Shown one piece after another: positions 63,467 through 64,000 of a stretch of 64,000 nt of DNA. Source of the stretch: Shewanella olleyana (GTDB lineage Bacteria > Pseudomonadota > Gammaproteobacteria > Enterobacterales > Shewanellaceae); contig NZ_JAKILD010000002.1 in NCBI RefSeq assembly GCF_023283825.1, positions 215,275-279,274 on the forward strand, in the 5' to 3' direction. The notes beneath the pieces were generated by a model, which did no database searches, was not told where the DNA came from, and was given only the letters and a program-made list of their open reading frames with translations. The position numbers and the translations under genes were made by a program. Each line of letters begins with the position of its first letter. The stretch's first letter is position 1.

Positions 63467-64000
63467 TTTATTTAGCCCTACATAGAAATAAAGGCTGGGG
63501 AATGCAATTATGTGATGAGGCTCCTAAATACTTAATTGTACTGGCAGCTATCAAACAATCAACTCCGTTTCTGCGGCTTAGCAGGGTGTTGTTATCACTA
63601 TACATGGTACAGAGCCGTCCTTCGGCTCTAACTCGTTTTTGTCCAGAAACAGGTTAGGGGACTCAACTTACTCTTGCCCAAAAAAAACTACGCTTAGCAT
63701 TATAATTTCATTTAACTTACTAGGGCGTGTATATGGTCTCCTCCAATATTGCAATATAAAAAATAGCGTTTTGACAGTGATAGGTTTGCGTTCGTATATC
63801 CGGCTTCATAATTGAAACGCTTGGGTTTCGAGCCTTGATGAACTTCGCACATATCGTCCTTATCGTTGACACGAGTTATAAACTCATCCGCCCTATCAGG
63901 TTTTCGATATGTCGGTCTTACCTGTTTGTCATCAGTTACTTTTTATTAGCAATCCTTAGAGATGATTAATATTACCCTTCTATCGTTATCAAGCGGCATA
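63467..64000. other. Region after the kinase gene to the window end
   Basis: It contains a hairpin AGAGCC/GGCTCT (63611-63629), a degenerate copy of the 57173 hairpin (63630-63655), and a short minus-strand open frame (63712-63852). No recognised gene. Confidence 0.4.
63712..63852 (-). CDS. Possible small gene of unknown function
   Basis: A 46-codon frame from ATG 63852, with AAGGA just before it: MCEVHQGSKPKRFNYEAGYT, then NANLSLSKRYFLYCNIGG and a short tail. The frame stays open for about 29 further codons upstream without a usual start. Composition looks protein-like, but there is no family match in memory, so it may be a remnant or chance. Confidence 0.3.
   Translation of the reverse strand: MCEVHQGSKPKRFNYEAGYTNANLSLSKRYFLYCNIGGDHIHALVS

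Overview
The window is a 64 kb piece of an AT-rich gammaproteobacterial chromosome. Gene content and order point to a marine Alteromonadales bacterium of the Shewanella/Colwellia type: bkd - nadA - two gap genes - aspartate aminotransferase - ttcA - uspE - fnr - cbb3 oxidase assembly genes - ccoNOQP. This placement is inferred from remembered family neighbourhoods, not from a search.

Region 1 (1-26.6 kb) is dense core chromosome. It holds the 5' part of msrA, astE, a three-gene branched-chain 2-oxoacid dehydrogenase operon, nadA, a normal GAPDH and an N-terminally extended GAPDH paralogue on either side of a lipoprotein gene, a tRNA-Gly/Cys/Leu cluster with a duplicated tRNA-Leu 3' end, an aspartate aminotransferase, a YvcK-family gene, a Bax-like glucosaminidase, ttcA, uspE, fnr, and the cbb3 oxidase assembly and structural genes. 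ccoQ is 58 codons long and lies between ccoP and ccoO. A perfect FNR box lies between ccoN and a divergent lipoprotein gene. A small gene with a textbook Fur-type promoter follows.

Region 2 (26.6-34.8 kb) is loosely packed accessory DNA. It has a Major-Royal-Jelly-family protein, then a LysR regulator divergent from an oxidoreductase and two antibiotic-biosynthesis-monooxygenase-like genes. About 2.5 kb without intact genes follows and contains a decayed copy of a nucleotidase gene.

Region 3 (34.1-42.6 kb) looks like a cyanophycin or beta-aspartyl-peptide utilisation island: isoaspartyl dipeptidase-like amidohydrolase, YfcC-type transporter, TonB-dependent receptor and a divergent exported cyanophycinase. 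It is flanked by ~124-bp direct repeats. The amidohydrolase lacks the first histidine of its HxH metal motif and has Glu where the family has a carboxylated Lys.

Region 4 (42.7-55.5 kb) is a mobile-element zone. It holds a 2.4-kb IS1595-type element with 52-bp inverted ends and two passenger genes (a winged-helix protein and a RhuM-Fic fusion), umuC without umuD, a metallophosphoesterase whose conserved N-terminus precedes any normal start codon, two broken genes, a cassette-like small gene, a nucleotidase, and a Tn7-like tnsA-tnsB-tnsC-tniQ operon whose TnsA lacks the expected catalytic lysine.

Region 5 (55.9-64 kb) has a membrane-anchored HExxH peptidase. An envelope operon follows (LTA-synthase-like enzyme, EptA-type phosphoethanolamine transferase, DgkA), divergent from an OmpR-type two-component system. 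Three 11-bp-spaced CTTAAG-like repeats lie between them.
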